A stretch of 64,000 bases of DNA from contig NZ_FNHV01000005.1 in NCBI RefSeq assembly GCF_900103585.1, positions 248,001 through 312,000 of the forward strand. The letters run 5' to 3'. This DNA comes from Streptomyces sp. cf386. GTDB taxonomy: Bacteria; Actinomycetota; Actinomycetes; Streptomycetales; Streptomycetaceae. Below the pieces are notes generated by a model. That model was not told where the DNA came from. It did no database searches and saw only the letters and a program-made list of their open reading frames with translations. Of the stretch, positions 34,565 to 47,013 are shown piece after piece (positions within the stretch are counted from its first letter, which is position 1; every line of letters begins with the position of its first letter). The position numbers and the translations under genes are program-made.

Positions 34565-36324
34565 GGCCGCACCTCCCCCAACTTGGCGAGCATGGCGTCC
34601 CGCCGCACCGCCACCCCGGCGGCGTCGTGCGGGTCGGTGTCCTCGCCGGCACGCAGCAGGGGACCGAAGTCGATCGCCTCGACCGAGGCCGCCGAGACGC
34701 CGGAGTCCACCAGCTCGCGGCAGCGGTCGGCGATCGTGAGGACTGCGTCGGCCAGGGCAGCCGTCTTCTCCGGCCCGCAGTACGCGTCCCGCTCGGACAG
34801 CGCGCTCTGCTGCAGTACGCCCTCGCGGACCAGCCTCCCCGCCAGCACGCTGATCCGCTCCCGCGCGGGCAGGGCGGCGATCCCGATCAGGTCCACGAGA
34901 TCGGCCAGCCGGTCGGCCTCCGCCAGGACCGCTCCCACCCTGTCGCGGCGCCCGGCCCACGCCGGATCGCCGGCCGCCCGGTGTCCGGCGGCCAGAACCG
35001 GTACGTCCCGGGAGAAGGACCCGGCCCAGGAAACCGCGGGGTAGTGACGGGCGTAGGCGAGGTCGCGGTCGAGGGTCCACAGGCAGCGGACGAAGCGTTC
35101 GGTGTGTGCGGTCACCGGTTCGGTCATGTCCCCGCCGGGCGGCGACACCGCGCCGATCACAGTGACCGAGCCCCGGTTGCCGCCGAGCGTGGTCACGGCG
35201 GCGGCTCGCTCGTAGAAGGCCGCGATGGCGGAGGCCAGTCCGGCCGGGTAGCCCTCCTCGGCGGGCAGCGCACCGGTACGGGAGGCGAACTCGCGCAGTG
35301 CCTCGGCCCACCGGGAGGTCGAGTCGGCAATGACGACCACATCCAGGCCCATGTCCCGGAAGTACTCGGCGACCGTCATCCCCGTGTAGACGCTCGCCTC
35401 CCGGGCCATCATCGGCATGTTGGAGGTGTTGGCGATCGTCACCGTGCGGTCCGCCAGGCGCCCGCCCGAGCGCGGGTCCCGAAGCTCCGACAGTTCGGTG
35501 ATGACGTCGGCCATCTCGTTGCCGCGCTCCCCGCAGCCGACGTAGACGATGACGTCCGCGTCGCTCCACTTGGCGATCTGCTGGAGCAGCACCGTCTTGC
35601 CGGTGCCGAAGCCACCGGGCACCGCCACCGTGCTGCCCCGGGCCACGGGGAAGAGCAGGTCGATCACGCGCTGCCCGGTGTTCAGGGCCTCGTGGCTGTC
35701 GACGCGCTCCCGCACCGGACGCGGTCGGCGCACCGGCCACAGAGCGCCGACCGTCACCTCGGTGCCGCCCACCACAGCCACCACAGCGTCTCGCGGGCGG
35801 CCCCCGGCCACGGCGATCTCCTCGACCATGCCCCCGCAGCCGGGCGGCACGAGGACCCGCACCCGCGCCGCTCCGGCGTCCCGGATCTCCCCGAGTGCCG
35901 CCCCCTCGGCCACCTGCTCGCCCTCCGCCACAGACGGGGAGAAGTTCCAAGTGCGTTCCTCGGCAGCGTGCCGCCCCGCCCCGGGCAGCAGCCAGTCGCC
36001 GGCGCCGGACAGGGGGCGCAGCAGGCCGTCGAAGATCCCGCCGAGCAGCTCGGGGCCGAGGCGCACCGACAGCGGACGGCCCTGGGGCAGCGCCGTCTGC
36101 CCCGGAGCGAGTCCACCGGTGTACTCGTACGCCTGGACGGTCACCACGTCACCGCTGATGGCCACAACCTCACCGGGCAGCCCGGCCGGGCCGATCGAGA
36201 CCAGGTCGTACATCGCGATGCCGCCCGTGTACTCCATCTCCACCAGCGGTCCGGTCACGCGCAGGATCCGGGAGACCGGCTCCCGCGCAGTCGCCCGGTG
36301 ACGCGTCCCGGCAGCTTCCGTCAC
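34561..36324 (-). CDS. atpA: V/A-type ATPase catalytic subunit A
   Basis: 587 aa. Catalytic subunit with the Walker A motif GGFGTGKT at about 237-244, the catalytic-Glu segment CGERGNEMADV, and the inserted bulge domain (about 105-195) that distinguishes A from F-type beta subunits. Also seen are NTSNMPMMAREASVYTGMTVAEYFRDMG and ADSTSRWAEALREF. I choose GTG 36324, which overlaps the subunit E stop as GTGA like the other junctions; a GTG at 36333 would add three residues. Coupled to ATP-driven ion pumping or ATP synthesis. Confidence 0.93.
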   Translation of the reverse strand: MTEAAGTRHRATAREPVSRILRVTGPLVEMEYTGGIAMYDLVSIGPAGLPGEVVAISGDVVTVQAYEYTGGLAPGQTALPQGRPLSVRLGPELLGGIFDGLLRPLSGAGDWLLPGAGRHAAEERTWNFSPSVAEGEQVAEGAALGEIRDAGAARVRVLVPPGCGGMVEEIAVAGGRPRDAVVAVVGGTEVTVGALWPVRRPRPVRERVDSHEALNTGQRVIDLLFPVARGSTVAVPGGFGTGKTVLLQQIAKWSDADVIVYVGCGERGNEMADVITELSELRDPRSGGRLADRTVTIANTSNMPMMAREASVYTGMTVAEYFRDMGLDVVVIADSTSRWAEALREFASRTGALPAEEGYPAGLASAIAAFYERAAAVTTLGGNRGSVTVIGAVSPPGGDMTEPVTAHTERFVRCLWTLDRDLAYARHYPAVSWAGSFSRDVPVLAAGHRAAGDPAWAGRRDRVGAVLAEADRLADLVDLIGIAALPARERISVLAGRLVREGVLQQSALSERDAYCGPEKTAALADAVLTIADRCRELVDSGVSAASVEAIDFGPLLRAGEDTDPHDAAGVAVRRDAMLAKLGEVRP

Positions 36325-36844
36325 GGCTCCCACAGGCTCCGCACCGCCCCTCCCATACGATCCAGCGCGCGGTCGGCCAGCGCGGTCAGCGACAGATCGA
36401 CCCGCCTGCCCGGCGCCTGCGCCAGCACACCCCCGTCGGCGTGCTCGGTCACCTCGGCGGCGGCACCGAGGAGGACACGCGCCCGGTGTTCCAACCGCTC
36501 TCGCAGGGACGGGTAGTCATCGGTCCGGCGCAGCTCCCGGACCCGCTCGTCGGCCTCGCGGCGCAGCTCCTCGTACGACTCCCGGCGAGCGGTGAGCGTG
36601 CGGGACCTGGCTTCCCGCCTCGCCCTGACGAGGAGGTCGCGGGCGGCGTCCGCACCGTCGGCCTCGCCCTGGCGCCGGGCTTCGTCGAGGATCGTCCGGG
36701 CCTCGGTGCGGGCCTGGTCGAGCAGTGCGACGGCCTCCCGCTCGGCACCGGCCAGGAGCGCTTCCGCATCCGTGTGCGCGGCTCGCAGCAGCCCCGCCCG
36801 GACCGGCGAGAGTGCGTCGGACGTCTGCTCGGGAGCCGGGGTCG

Positions 36845-36848
<4 letters not shown>
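36321..36848 (-). CDS. atpE: V/A-type ATPase subunit E
   Basis: 175 aa. Peripheral-stalk subunit: a long Ala/Arg/Glu-rich helix from about 20 to 105 (DAEALLAGAEREAVALLDQA ...) followed by a small C-terminal domain. The sequence is poorly conserved, so the assignment rests on length, coiled-coil character and operon position between F and A. ATG 36848 overlaps the stop of subunit F as ATGA. Confidence 0.75.
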
Positions 36849-38970
<2,122 letters not shown>

Positions 38971-38984
<14 letters not shown>

Positions 38985-39930
38985 CGAGCACCTCCGCCTG
39001 CCAGTCCCCGGGGCCACCGCCCCGGGCGGCCAGTTCCAGCGCGCCGCGGGTCCGCCACGCGTCGACGGACAGCAGTGCCACGGCCCCGACTACCGGCTGC
39101 GGCCCGAAACGGGACCGGCGCAGCAGTTCCCGGCCGTCCCGCTCGACCGCGTTCCACCAGCGCGCCTCCGCCCGCCACAGGTCCGCCGCCTCGTCGATGT
39201 CGTCCAGCAGCCACCTCGCGGTGGCCGGCAGCGCCTGCCGGAAGTCGGCGTACGACCCCGCGCCCACGGCTCGCGGGCCGAGCAGGCGAGCCGCCCGGCG
39301 GACGGAGACGTCCGGCATCCGGCGGCCGACGACGAACGCCTCACGGCCGAACAGCAGGGCAAGTCGGGCCGCCGCCCAGCGCGCCGCGTCGGGAACGGTG
39401 GTGGCGAGCCGCAGGGCGGCGGAGACGCGCATACCGGTGGCGACCGCTGCCAGGGAGTCGCCCCCGGGGTCGCCCCAGACGGAGGCCGCCAGGGCGGTAC
39501 GCAGCTCCGACGGCGTACGGGTGCGGGCGAGCCGTGTCCAGGCCGTCGCCAGCGCGCCCAGGCGGTAGGGCGGGAGGGCGGGGCGTTCGGAGCCCGGCTG
39601 TCGCGGGTCGGCTGCGAGTGCCCTGAGGTGACGCTGGGTGTTGGAGAACTCGAACCCGGCAGCGAGCGCCCGGACGGCGTCGGCGCCGGTGGCCGGTTGC
39701 CAGCCGGCGAGGACCCGCAGATGCCACAGCAATGTCGCCGAGACCGCGCGCTGGGCCTCGGCCGGCGTCGCCCCCGGGGTGACGTCGTGCCGGTACGGCG
39801 TGGCCGCCAAGTAGCGCAGTGCGTCATCAAGGGTGGTGGACGCGGCCACCTCCCCGATACCCTCGGCTCCCAGGCACCTGGTCCGCAGAGCGCGCGCCCG
39901 GGTCACGCCGGCCACCCATCCGGCGCCCAT
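38971..39930 (-). CDS. atpC: V/A-type ATPase subunit C
   Basis: 319 aa, all-helical protein that connects the rotor ring to the central stalk. Sequence identity to characterised members is low, but length, Ala/Arg-rich helices, a start resembling the family (RALRTRCLGAEGIGEVAASTTLDDALRYLAATPY), and operon position support it. ATG 39930 follows GGAGGTGGTCCGTG; the reading frame is open far upstream but without homology. The upstream coiled-coil gene ends within the start codon (TGATG). Confidence 0.75.
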
Positions 39931-40430
39931 CACGGACCACCTCCATGTGGCCTCTCCCGGCCTGGAGCCAGTTGGTCCTCCGGTACGGGTGGCGCCCCCT
40001 CCCCCGCCGCGAGGTCCTCGCGCACCAGCACGAGCACACGGTCGGCGAGCGCGGGCGTCCGGCTCCTGGCCCGGTCGCGTACGTCGACTGCCTCCCGTTC
40101 CGCCTCTGCGAGGAGCGCCGCCGCCTCGCCCTCGGCCACACGCAACGCCTCCTCGGCGGCGCGTTCCCGCACCCGGTCGGCCTCCGCTCGCGCCGCGGCG
40201 ACGATCGCCTCGGCCTGCCGTTCGGCACGCTGCCGACGAACCGCGGCGGCTGCCTCGGCCCGCTTGCGTACGGTCCGGGCTTCCGCCTCCGCTTGTTCGA
40301 GCAGGGCGAGGGGCGGTGCGAGCTCCGCGCGGAGTTCGGCGGAGCGGTCCGCGGGGACACCGCTCGGTGCGGCCCGGCCGGGCGATGCCGCCGGCCGGAA
40401 CCGTGTCAGAAAGTCCCGGAAACCCGTCAC
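39930..40430 (-). CDS. V/A-type ATPase subunit G/H-like coiled-coil protein
   Basis: 166 aa. After a short N-terminal segment, about residues 30-125 form a single long charged helix rich in Ala, Arg and Glu (EQAEAEARTVRKRAEAAAAV ...), typical of peripheral-stalk subunit G/H. It is the first gene of the operon. GTG 40430 follows AGGAGGAGAGTTC. A strong palindrome lies 94 bases upstream. The sequence is low in complexity, so the assignment rests on context. Confidence 0.7.
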   Translation of the reverse strand: MTGFRDFLTRFRPAASPGRAAPSGVPADRSAELRAELAPPLALLEQAEAEARTVRKRAEAAAAVRRQRAERQAEAIVAAARAEADRVRERAAEEALRVAEGEAAALLAEAEREAVDVRDRARSRTPALADRVLVLVREDLAAGEGAPPVPEDQLAPGRERPHGGGP

Positions 40431-40523
40431 GAACTCTCCTCCTGGTGGGCCAAGGCCCTGCTTCCCAGTCTCCTTGGTAGGGGATGGCGTGTCGCGCCGC
40501 ACCGGCCCATCTGTCCCGCAGGC

Positions 40524-40539
40524 AGGGCCGTTCGGCCCG
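40524..40539. promoter_or_regulatory. OsdR/DosR-like palindromic box, divergent
   Basis: AGGGCCGTTCGGCCCG is a near-perfect palindrome in the divergent gap: 94 bases before the V/A-ATPase operon and 67 bases before the CBS-BON gene. It could serve both. Confidence 0.6.
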
Positions 40540-40605
40540 GAGGCCGCGCCTGCCGATCGATGCGAAACTGACCGCGTAGGTGGACGGCGTCCTCGGGAGG
40601 CAGCC

Positions 40606-41466
40606 GTGAGCGACATCGAGCACAGCTCCACGGAGAAGGAAGTCCGCCGCACCACGCCGGGCCGCGCGTGGACACCCCAGGAGGAACCGCGCCGGGACGC
40701 GTTGGGCCGCTACCTCGCGGCAGTCGCCGCCGCCGCGTCGGCGAGGAGCACAGAGGCTACGGAGCAGGCTCCCGGCGGGGAGATACCCCAGCCGCCCGCC
40801 ACTTCCGCACCGGGACCGTCCGACCGGGAACCTGCCGTACTCCGGGTGAGAGACGTCATGCAGGTGCCGGCGGCCTCCGTCCCCGGCGACCTGCCGTTCC
40901 TGGAGGTAGCCCACGCGCTCGCCCGCGAGCAGCTGAGCGCCGTGCCGGTGGTCGACGCCGACGACCACGTGATCGGTGTCGTCTCGGAGTCGGATCTGCT
41001 GGCCAAGGCCGCCGTCATGGCGGAACCGCACCGGCACGGGCCTGTCGGCAGGATGTGGATGCACCGCCTGTACGAGAAGAGCCACGGCGACACGGCGGCC
41101 ACGTTGATGACCTTCCCGCCGGTCACCGTCTATCCGGCGCAGCGAGTGGCGGACGCCGCGTGGACCGCCGCCCACGCCCGGCTGAAGCGGCTCCCCGTGA
41201 CCGACTATCGCGGCCGCCTCGTCGGTGTGGTGAGCCGGCGCGACCTGCTGCGAGCCCTGATCCGGGACGACGCCGAGATCCGGGCCGAGGCCGAATCCCT
41301 GCTCGGTCGGCACCTGCTGGATCCGCGCGTCGTCCAAGTCGCCGTGGAGAACGGCGTGGTGACGATGACGGGGAGACTGGACAAGGCTGTGGTCCCCGAA
41401 CTGCTGGCATCGGTACGGGGCATCGACGACGTGGTGGATGTCGTCGACGACATCGAAGCGGTCTGA
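40606..41466 (+). CDS. CBS-BON domain protein
   Basis: 286 aa. A disordered N-terminus (1-80) precedes CBS motif 1 (RVRDVMQVPAASVPGDLPFLEVA ... DHVIGVVSESDLLAK), CBS motif 2 (AATLMTFPPVTVYPAQRVAD ... RGRLVGVVSRRDLLRAL) and a BON domain (VVQVAVENGVVTMTGRLDKA). CBS pairs bind adenine nucleotides and BON may bind membranes or protein partners. GTG 40606 follows GGGAGGCAGCC. Related intact copies are at 53530 and 56328 and a broken one at 14678. Confidence 0.88.
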   Translation: MSDIEHSSTEKEVRRTTPGRAWTPQEEPRRDALGRYLAAVAAAASARSTEATEQAPGGEIPQPPATSAPGPSDREPAVLRVRDVMQVPAASVPGDLPFLEVAHALAREQLSAVPVVDADDHVIGVVSESDLLAKAAVMAEPHRHGPVGRMWMHRLYEKSHGDTAATLMTFPPVTVYPAQRVADAAWTAAHARLKRLPVTDYRGRLVGVVSRRDLLRALIRDDAEIRAEAESLLGRHLLDPRVVQVAVENGVVTMTGRLDKAVVPELLASVRGIDDVVDVVDDIEAV

Positions 41467-41491
41467 GCCGTGTCCGTCCACGGGGCGCAAG

Positions 41492-41737
41492 TCACTGCGC
41501 ATGGGCGACAAGGAAGTCGGCGCTTGCGGACAGCGTGGTGAGCCGGGGCGTGTCCTCGTCCTCGATGCGCACGCCGGACCGCTCGCTGAGGACCTCCACG
41601 AAGCTCAGGACGTCCAGCGAGTCCATCTCCAGCACGTCACGGAACGCGTCGTCGGGCCCCAGAGCAGCGATGTCGGCGCCGGGGATGACGCGCGAGATCG
41701 ATTCCCTGACCATGTCGAGTGCCTCGGTTCGATTCAT
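41492..41737 (-). CDS. Acyl carrier protein
   Basis: 81 aa, acidic four-helix protein with the phosphopantetheine site EMDSLDVLSFVEVLSE (serine of the DSL motif). It holds acyl groups as thioesters. It is the last gene of the acs-E1alpha-E1beta-E2 operon, starting 2 bases after the E2 stop, an unusual place for an ACP; no fatty-acid or polyketide synthase genes are near. Its acyl donor and acceptor are unknown. Confidence 0.85.
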   Translation of the reverse strand: MNRTEALDMVRESISRVIPGADIAALGPDDAFRDVLEMDSLDVLSFVEVLSERSGVRIEDEDTPRLTTLSASADFLVAHAQ

Positions 41738-41739
41738 GT

Positions 41740-43140
41740 TCACAGCTGCTCCGGGTTCTGCAGGAGGCGGGAGACCGCCGTGAGGTAGCGGGCACCGACG
41801 GCACCGTCCGTCGCCCGGTGGTCGGCGGAGAGGGTCGCCGTGACCATGGGTCGCACGCCCAGCAGGCCGTCGACGGCGCACGGCCGGTCGACCACCCGTC
41901 CGTAGCCGACCAGGGCCACCTGGGGCGGGTAGATCACACCGAAGACCGTCTCCACGCCCTGGTCGCCGAGGTTGGTGACGGTGATCGTCGCGTCGGACAC
42001 CTCGGAACCGCGCAGCCTGCCCGCGCGGGCCCGGGTGACCAGGTTCTTCAGGGAGTTCATCAGCTGCGGGAGTGCAAGGGTGTCGGCGTGGTGCAGAGCG
42101 GGGGCGACGAGCCCTCCGCCGCGCAGGGACACGGCCACGCCGAGGTGTATGCCCTCGCCCGCCGTGAAGTGGTCCTCGGTCCAGAAGCCGTTGAGTTCGG
42201 GGACGTCCCTGGCTGCCAGGGCCGCTGCCTTGAGCAACAGAGCTGCGGGGAGCAGCCGTTCACCAACTGGGCTGCGCCGGTTGTGCTCGTGCAGCCAGGC
42301 CATAGCGGCGGCCATGTCCACGGTGGTGGAGAGGTAGTAGTGGGGAATGTCCCGGTTGGCGCGAGTCATCAGGCCGGCGATCGCCCGGCGCATGGCTGCG
42401 GCCCGCTCTTCGGACGGGCGGGTAGCAGAAGGCCGTTGAGCGGAAGGACGTCCCGCGGTGGCGCCGGTGGGCGCGGGTGGGGTCGGGGCCGCCGGGCCGG
42501 GAGCTGCCTGGCGTACGTCCGCGGCACGGACGGTCGACTCCCTGCCCGTCCCCGTCACCGTGGCCAGGTCGACGCCCAGTTCGGCGGCGAGCCGCCGGGC
42601 GAGGGGCGTGGCGCGCACGCGTGGTGGCCGAGGAGCGGCTCGGGCGGCCACCGCTGCCTCGACGTCGGTCCGGGTGACGCGCCCTCCTGGTCCGGAGCCG
42701 TGCAGCGTCTCCAGGTCGACGCCGCTGTGCTCGGCGAGATGCCGGGCCAAGGGGCCGGCCTCGAGGTGGCCGGGCTGCCCAGCGACGGACGGTGCCGACG
42801 CCGGGACAGGGGCGGGTTCGGGTGGCGGGGAGGGGGGCTCGGTGGGCGCGGAGGGCTCAGTGGTCCTGCCCTTCTTCGGTGCCCGACGGACCGGTCGTCG
42901 CTCCTCGGTCGGCCCGATCAGCGCGAGCGGCGTGCCTACCGGGACCGTCGTGCCGGGCTCGACGAGCAGCTCGGTCATGGTCCCGGTTTCGAAGCACTCC
43001 ACCTCGATCGTCGACTTCGCCGTTTCGACGACCGCGACCGGATCGCCTTTGTGGACGGGGTCACCGGGTCCCACCAGCCATTCCAGCAGTGTGCCCTCGT
43101 CCATGTCGGCGCCGAGGGACGGCATGGTGAACTCGGCCAT
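41740..43140 (-). CDS. 2-Oxo acid dehydrogenase E2 (dihydrolipoamide acyltransferase)
   Basis: 466 aa. A lipoyl domain (1-75) has Lys42 in VVETAKSTIEV. A proline-rich linker leads to two peripheral-subunit-binding motifs, LARHLAEHSGVDLETLHGSG (about 130-165) and LARRLAAELGVDLATVTGTG (about 178-210). The catalytic acyltransferase domain ends with SADHRATDGAVGARYL, carrying the active-site His and Asp. E2 transfers the acyl group to CoA. Two binding motifs in one chain with one lipoyl domain is less common than one. No E3 gene is nearby. Starts 2 bases after the E1 beta stop. Confidence 0.92.
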   Translation of the reverse strand: MAEFTMPSLGADMDEGTLLEWLVGPGDPVHKGDPVAVVETAKSTIEVECFETGTMTELLVEPGTTVPVGTPLALIGPTEERRPVRRAPKKGRTTEPSAPTEPPSPPPEPAPVPASAPSVAGQPGHLEAGPLARHLAEHSGVDLETLHGSGPGGRVTRTDVEAAVAARAAPRPPRVRATPLARRLAAELGVDLATVTGTGRESTVRAADVRQAAPGPAAPTPPAPTGATAGRPSAQRPSATRPSEERAAAMRRAIAGLMTRANRDIPHYYLSTTVDMAAAMAWLHEHNRRSPVGERLLPAALLLKAAALAARDVPELNGFWTEDHFTAGEGIHLGVAVSLRGGGLVAPALHHADTLALPQLMNSLKNLVTRARAGRLRGSEVSDATITVTNLGDQGVETVFGVIYPPQVALVGYGRVVDRPCAVDGLLGVRPMVTATLSADHRATDGAVGARYLTAVSRLLQNPEQL

Positions 43141-43142
43141 GA

Positions 43143-44138
43143 TCAGTTCACCGCCCGGTGGGCGGCCGCGACGATGTCGGCGGTCTGCGGCAGGGCGGCC
43201 TCCTCCAGCCGCCGGGCGTACGGCATGGGCACCTCGGCGCTGCACACCCGCTCGACGGGAGCGTCCAGTTCGTAGAACGACTCTTCGGCGATGCGGGCGG
43301 ACACCTCGGCGGCGAGGCTTCCCGTCCGCCATGCCTCGTCGATGACCACCGCCCGGTGGGTACGGGCGACCGAAGCGGTGATGGCCACGGCGTCGAGGGG
43401 GCGGAGCGTGCGGAGGTCGATCACCTCGGCGCTGATGCCCTCGGCAGCCAGATCGTCCGCCGCCGCGAGGGCCTTGGGCAGCGAACCGCCGTACGTGATC
43501 AGGGAGATGTCGGTGCCGGGGCGACGGATCGCGGCGTGGTCCAGGTTCACGGGTGCGGTGGTCGGGAGGAGTTCGCCGGAGACGTTGTAGAGGCTTCCGT
43601 GCTCGAAGATCAATACGGGGTCGGGGTCGGCGAGCGCCGGGGCCAGCATGTGGCGCGCGTCCTCGAGGGTGGCGGGGGCGAGGACGCGGATGCCGGGGAT
43701 GTGCGCGTACCAGCCTTCCAGGCTGTGCGAGTGCTGGGCGGCGAGTTGCCGTCCGGCGCCCGTGGTCATGCGGATGACCAGCGGTACGGGCAGTTGGCCG
43801 CCCGACATGTGCAGCAGGGTGGCGGCGTTGTTGAGGATCTGGTCGAGGGCGAGCAGGCTGAAGTTGACGGTCATGATCTCGACGATGGGCCGCATCCCGG
43901 CGAGGGCGGCCCCGATTCCGGCACCGACGAACGCGGACTCGGACAGCGGGGTGTCGCGGACGCGTTCGGGGCCGAACTCCTCCAGCAGTCCGAGGCTGAC
44001 GCCGAAGCATCCGCCGTACCTCCCCACGTCCTCGCCCATGAGGAAGACACGGTCGTCGGAGCACAGGGCCTCCCGGAGTGCCTCGCGCATCGCCTCCCGG
44101 TAGGTGGTCTTCGCCTCGTGCGTCCCGTCGGCGCCCAT
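43143..44138 (-). CDS. 2-Oxo acid dehydrogenase E1 beta subunit
   Basis: 331 aa. Transketolase-like pyrimidine-binding domain with [17 protein letters not shown] and [23 protein letters not shown], then [24 protein letters not shown] and the C-terminal [27 protein letters not shown]. Together with E1 alpha it forms the thiamine diphosphate enzyme that decarboxylates pyruvate or cleaves acetoin. ATG 44138 lies 2 bases after the E1 alpha stop; a TTG six bases upstream is less likely. Confidence 0.92.
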   Translation of the reverse strand: MGADGTHEAKTTYREAMREALREALCSDDRVFLMGEDVGRYGGCFGVSLGLLEEFGPERVRDTPLSESAFVGAGIGAALAGMRPIVEIMTVNFSLLALDQILNNAATLLHMSGGQLPVPLVIRMTTGAGRQLAAQHSHSLEGWYAHIPGIRVLAPATLEDARHMLAPALADPDPVLIFEHGSLYNVSGELLPTTAPVNLDHAAIRRPGTDISLITYGGSLPKALAAADDLAAEGISAEVIDLRTLRPLDAVAITASVARTHRAVVIDEAWRTGSLAAEVSARIAEESFYELDAPVERVCSAEVPMPYARRLEEAALPQTADIVAAAHRAVN

Positions 44139-44140
44139 GG

Positions 44141-45226
44141 TCAACTCACCGCCTCCGCCGAGGAACTGGTGACGTGGCGGAGCAGGTTCTCGACCGGCTC
44201 CTCGGGTGCCAGTTCGGCCGCTTCGACGGCGTGGTCGATCTCGCCGGCGATCCGCTGCTCGATCGTGGCGACGTCCTTGTCCCCCAGCTCACCGTTCTCG
44301 CGCATGCGGTCCGTGAGCAGGCTGATCGGGTCGCGGGACTTCCACTGCTCGATCTCCGCCTTGTCGCGGTAGCGGTCCGGGTCGTACATCGAGTGGGCGC
44401 GGAAGCGGTAGGTGCGCAATTCCAGGAAGTGCGGCCCACTGCCGGCCCGGATGCCCTCGACGGCCCGCCGTGCGGCCTGTTCGACGACTTCGACGTCCAT
44501 GCCGTCCACGGCCCAGGCGACCATGCCGTAGGAGGCGGCGCGCATGGCCAGATCGGTCTGTGCCTCGTGCCGTTCCAGCGCCGTGCCCATGGCGTAGCGG
44601 TTGTTCTCACAGACGAGCAGCAAGGGCAGCTTCCACAACGCCGCCAGGTTCGCGGTCTCGTGGAACTCGCCCTCGGCGAAGGCTCCGTCGCCGAAGAAGC
44701 AGCACGTGACGTTCATCCGTCCGCGCATCCGGTCGGCCAGCGCGAGGCCAGCGGCCAACGGGAGTCCGCCCGCGACGATGGCGTTGCCGCCGTAGAAGCG
44801 GCGGCTCGCGTCGAACAGGTGCATCGAACCGCCCCGGCCACCGCTGCACCCTGTCGTCCTGCCGTACATCTCGGCCATGACGGCTTCGGCGGTGATTCCG
44901 CGGGCCAGCGCGTGGCCGTGTTCGCGGTAGGTGGAGACGACCGCGTCCTCGGGTGTCAGTGCCTCGTTGACGCCGACGGCGACGGCCTCCTCGCCTATGT
45001 AGAGGTGTACGAAGCCGCGGATCTTCGCGGCGCTGTACAGCTCGACGCACCGCTCCTCGAAGTGCCGGATGCGCAGCATCGACTCCAGCAGGTCCGTCCG
45101 GTGCCCGGTGGCCCCGCGCCCGGACGGAGGTCCGGCACCCGTTTCCCCTTTGGCCGTCTTGGTCTTTTTTCCGGACTTCGGCGGCGCCGAGTCCTTCCGC
45201 GTACGGGTGGGGCGGGCCACATTCAT
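44141..45226 (-). CDS. 2-Oxo acid dehydrogenase E1 alpha subunit
   Basis: 361 aa. The first 45 residues are Lys/Thr/Gly-rich and outside the conserved fold. The thiamine diphosphate motif runs from [12 protein letters not shown] (179-190) to CENNR (206-210). [11 protein letters not shown] and [14 protein letters not shown] (phosphorylation-loop region) are present. The GGSMH block fits both pyruvate and acetoin dehydrogenases, so the substrate is open. ATG 45226 overlaps the stop of the acyl-CoA synthetase (ATGA). Confidence 0.9.
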   Translation of the reverse strand: MNVARPTRTRKDSAPPKSGKKTKTAKGETGAGPPSGRGATGHRTDLLESMLRIRHFEERCVELYSAAKIRGFVHLYIGEEAVAVGVNEALTPEDAVVSTYREHGHALARGITAEAVMAEMYGRTTGCSGGRGGSMHLFDASRRFYGGNAIVAGGLPLAAGLALADRMRGRMNVTCCFFGDGAFAEGEFHETANLAALWKLPLLLVCENNRYAMGTALERHEAQTDLAMRAASYGMVAWAVDGMDVEVVEQAARRAVEGIRAGSGPHFLELRTYRFRAHSMYDPDRYRDKAEIEQWKSRDPISLLTDRMRENGELGDKDVATIEQRIAGEIDHAVEAAELAPEEPVENLLRHVTSSSAEAVS

Positions 45227-47013
45227 GCCGTTCCCTCCAAGGTCGACAAATCGCCCGTGGGCAGGCCGAGTTCCCGCGCACGCAGCACACGGCGCATCAC
45301 TTTCCCGCTACGGGTCTTGGGCAGGTTCTGGTCGAACGCGATCTCCCTCGGCGCGACGGCGGGGCCCAGCTTTCGGCGGCCAAAGGCCAGCAGTTCCCGC
45401 TCCAGATCCGCAGTTGGCTCGACACCGGGACGCAGCGACACGAACGCCTTGACGACGTTCCCGGCGACCGGGTCCGGCCGTCCGATCACCCCGGACTCGG
45501 CCACCGCCGGGTGCTCCATCAGCGCGCTCTCCACCTCGAAGGGGCCGATCAGATGTCCCGCCGACTTGATGACGTCGTCGGCGCGCCCCACGAACCAGTA
45601 CCAGCCGTCCGCGTCCCGTCTGACCAGGTCCCCGGTCAGGTACCAGCCGCCCGCGAACGCGGCGTCGTAGCGCTTTTTGTCGTGCAGATAGCCGCGGAAC
45701 ATCGACGGCCAGCCTGGACGTATCGCCAACTCACCCTCGCCATCGGGGCGTTGAACCTCGGTGACCCGACCGCCGATGACCAGCGCCCGGCCGTCCTCGC
45801 CCTGCTCCAGCACCGTCGCGACGACGCCGGGCAGCGGCCTTCCCATCGAGCCGGGACGGATCTCGCTGGCGGCGAAGTTCGCGATCATGATGCAGCCGGT
45901 CTCCGTCTGCCACCAGTTGTCGTGAATCGGCAGGCCCAGCACGTCCCGGCCCCACACCACAGCCTCCGGATTGAGGGGCTCGCCGACAGAGGCGATGAAC
46001 CGCAGCGCCGAGAGGTCGTAGGAACGCGGCAGGTCGTACGGGCCCTGGCGTGGTGTGGCGCGCATGAGCATGCGCAGGGCCGTGGGGGCCGTGTACCAGA
46101 CGGTGACCCGCTGTTCACCGAGGATCCGGTACCAGCGCCGGGCGTCGTAGTCGCCCTCGTCGACGACCACAGTCACGCCGTGGACGAGCGGGGCGATGAT
46201 GCCGTACGACATGCCGGTGACCCAGCCGGGGTCGGCGGTGCACCAATACACGTCCTCGGGGTGCAGATCGAGCGCGTACGAGGCCGTGGCGTAGTGCGCG
46301 ACGACAGCCTCGTGGACATGGACCGCGCCCTTGGGGGTGCCCGTGGTGCCGCTCGTGAAGTGCAGCAGGGCCATGTCGTCGGGCGCGGTCGGCGGGATGG
46401 TGAAGGTGTCCGGCGCGGCGGACATCAGGTCGTCGAAGGACACGGTGCCGGGCAGCTCCTCGGCACCGGGGCCGACGATCAGGACGTGTTTCAGTCCAGG
46501 AACCGACGCCCGGCGCTCGGCGGCCTTGCGCCGGTACAGGACCGCGGTGGTGACCAGGACCTGAGCGTCGCCGAGCCGCAGCCGCTGCGCCACCGGGTCG
46601 GGGCCGAAGGCGGCGAAGAGCGGGCAGAGCACGCTGGTGTTCTTCAGCGTGCCGAGCACCGTGGTGTAGAGCTCGGGGCAGCGGCCCAGCAGGGTGAACA
46701 CCCGGTCTCCGAGGCCGATGCCGAGTGACCGCAGGACGTTCGCGAAGCGGGCGGTACGACGTGCCAGTTCCGCGTAGGTGACGGTCGAGACGGAGCCGTC
46801 GCGGGCGACGCATCGCAGTGCGGCCTTGTCCGCGAGGTCCGACGCCGCGTGCCGGTCGACCGCCTCGTGGGCCATGTTGAGCCCTCCGTCGGGCAGCCCG
46901 GCCAGTGCGGTGCGCGCCTGCGACCAGGTGAAGGCGGAGCGGGACTGGTCGTAGTCGGTGAGTCGGGGTGGGACGACCGGTGTGGTGTCCTTGTGGATCG
47001 TTTCCCAGTGCAT
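45223..47013 (-). CDS. Acetyl-CoA synthetase-type AMP-forming ligase
   Basis: 596 aa. ANL-superfamily ligase: the P-loop [16 protein letters not shown], the adenylate-binding [22 protein letters not shown] and the C-terminal [11 protein letters not shown] with the catalytic lysine that is often regulated by acetylation. It activates acetate, or possibly propionate, to the CoA thioester. The start ATG 47013 follows CGGGAGGAGCAGCCC; an upstream in-frame stretch is non-homologous. First gene of a five-gene operon; several palindromes lie 250-285 bases upstream. Confidence 0.9.
   Translation of the reverse strand: MHWETIHKDTTPVVPPRLTDYDQSRSAFTWSQARTALAGLPDGGLNMAHEAVDRHAASDLADKAALRCVARDGSVSTVTYAELARRTARFANVLRSLGIGLGDRVFTLLGRCPELYTTVLGTLKNTSVLCPLFAAFGPDPVAQRLRLGDAQVLVTTAVLYRRKAAERRASVPGLKHVLIVGPGAEELPGTVSFDDLMSAAPDTFTIPPTAPDDMALLHFTSGTTGTPKGAVHVHEAVVAHYATASYALDLHPEDVYWCTADPGWVTGMSYGIIAPLVHGVTVVVDEGDYDARRWYRILGEQRVTVWYTAPTALRMLMRATPRQGPYDLPRSYDLSALRFIASVGEPLNPEAVVWGRDVLGLPIHDNWWQTETGCIMIANFAASEIRPGSMGRPLPGVVATVLEQGEDGRALVIGGRVTEVQRPDGEGELAIRPGWPSMFRGYLHDKKRYDAAFAGGWYLTGDLVRRDADGWYWFVGRADDVIKSAGHLIGPFEVESALMEHPAVAESGVIGRPDPVAGNVVKAFVSLRPGVEPTADLERELLAFGRRKLGPAVAPREIAFDQNLPKTRSGKVMRRVLRARELGLPTGDLSTLEGTA

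Noticed and set aside
33176..36516. Two plus-strand frames of over 600 codons opposite the V/A-ATPase genes
   Set aside because: Low-complexity shadow translations. The minus-strand A and B subunits are unmistakable.
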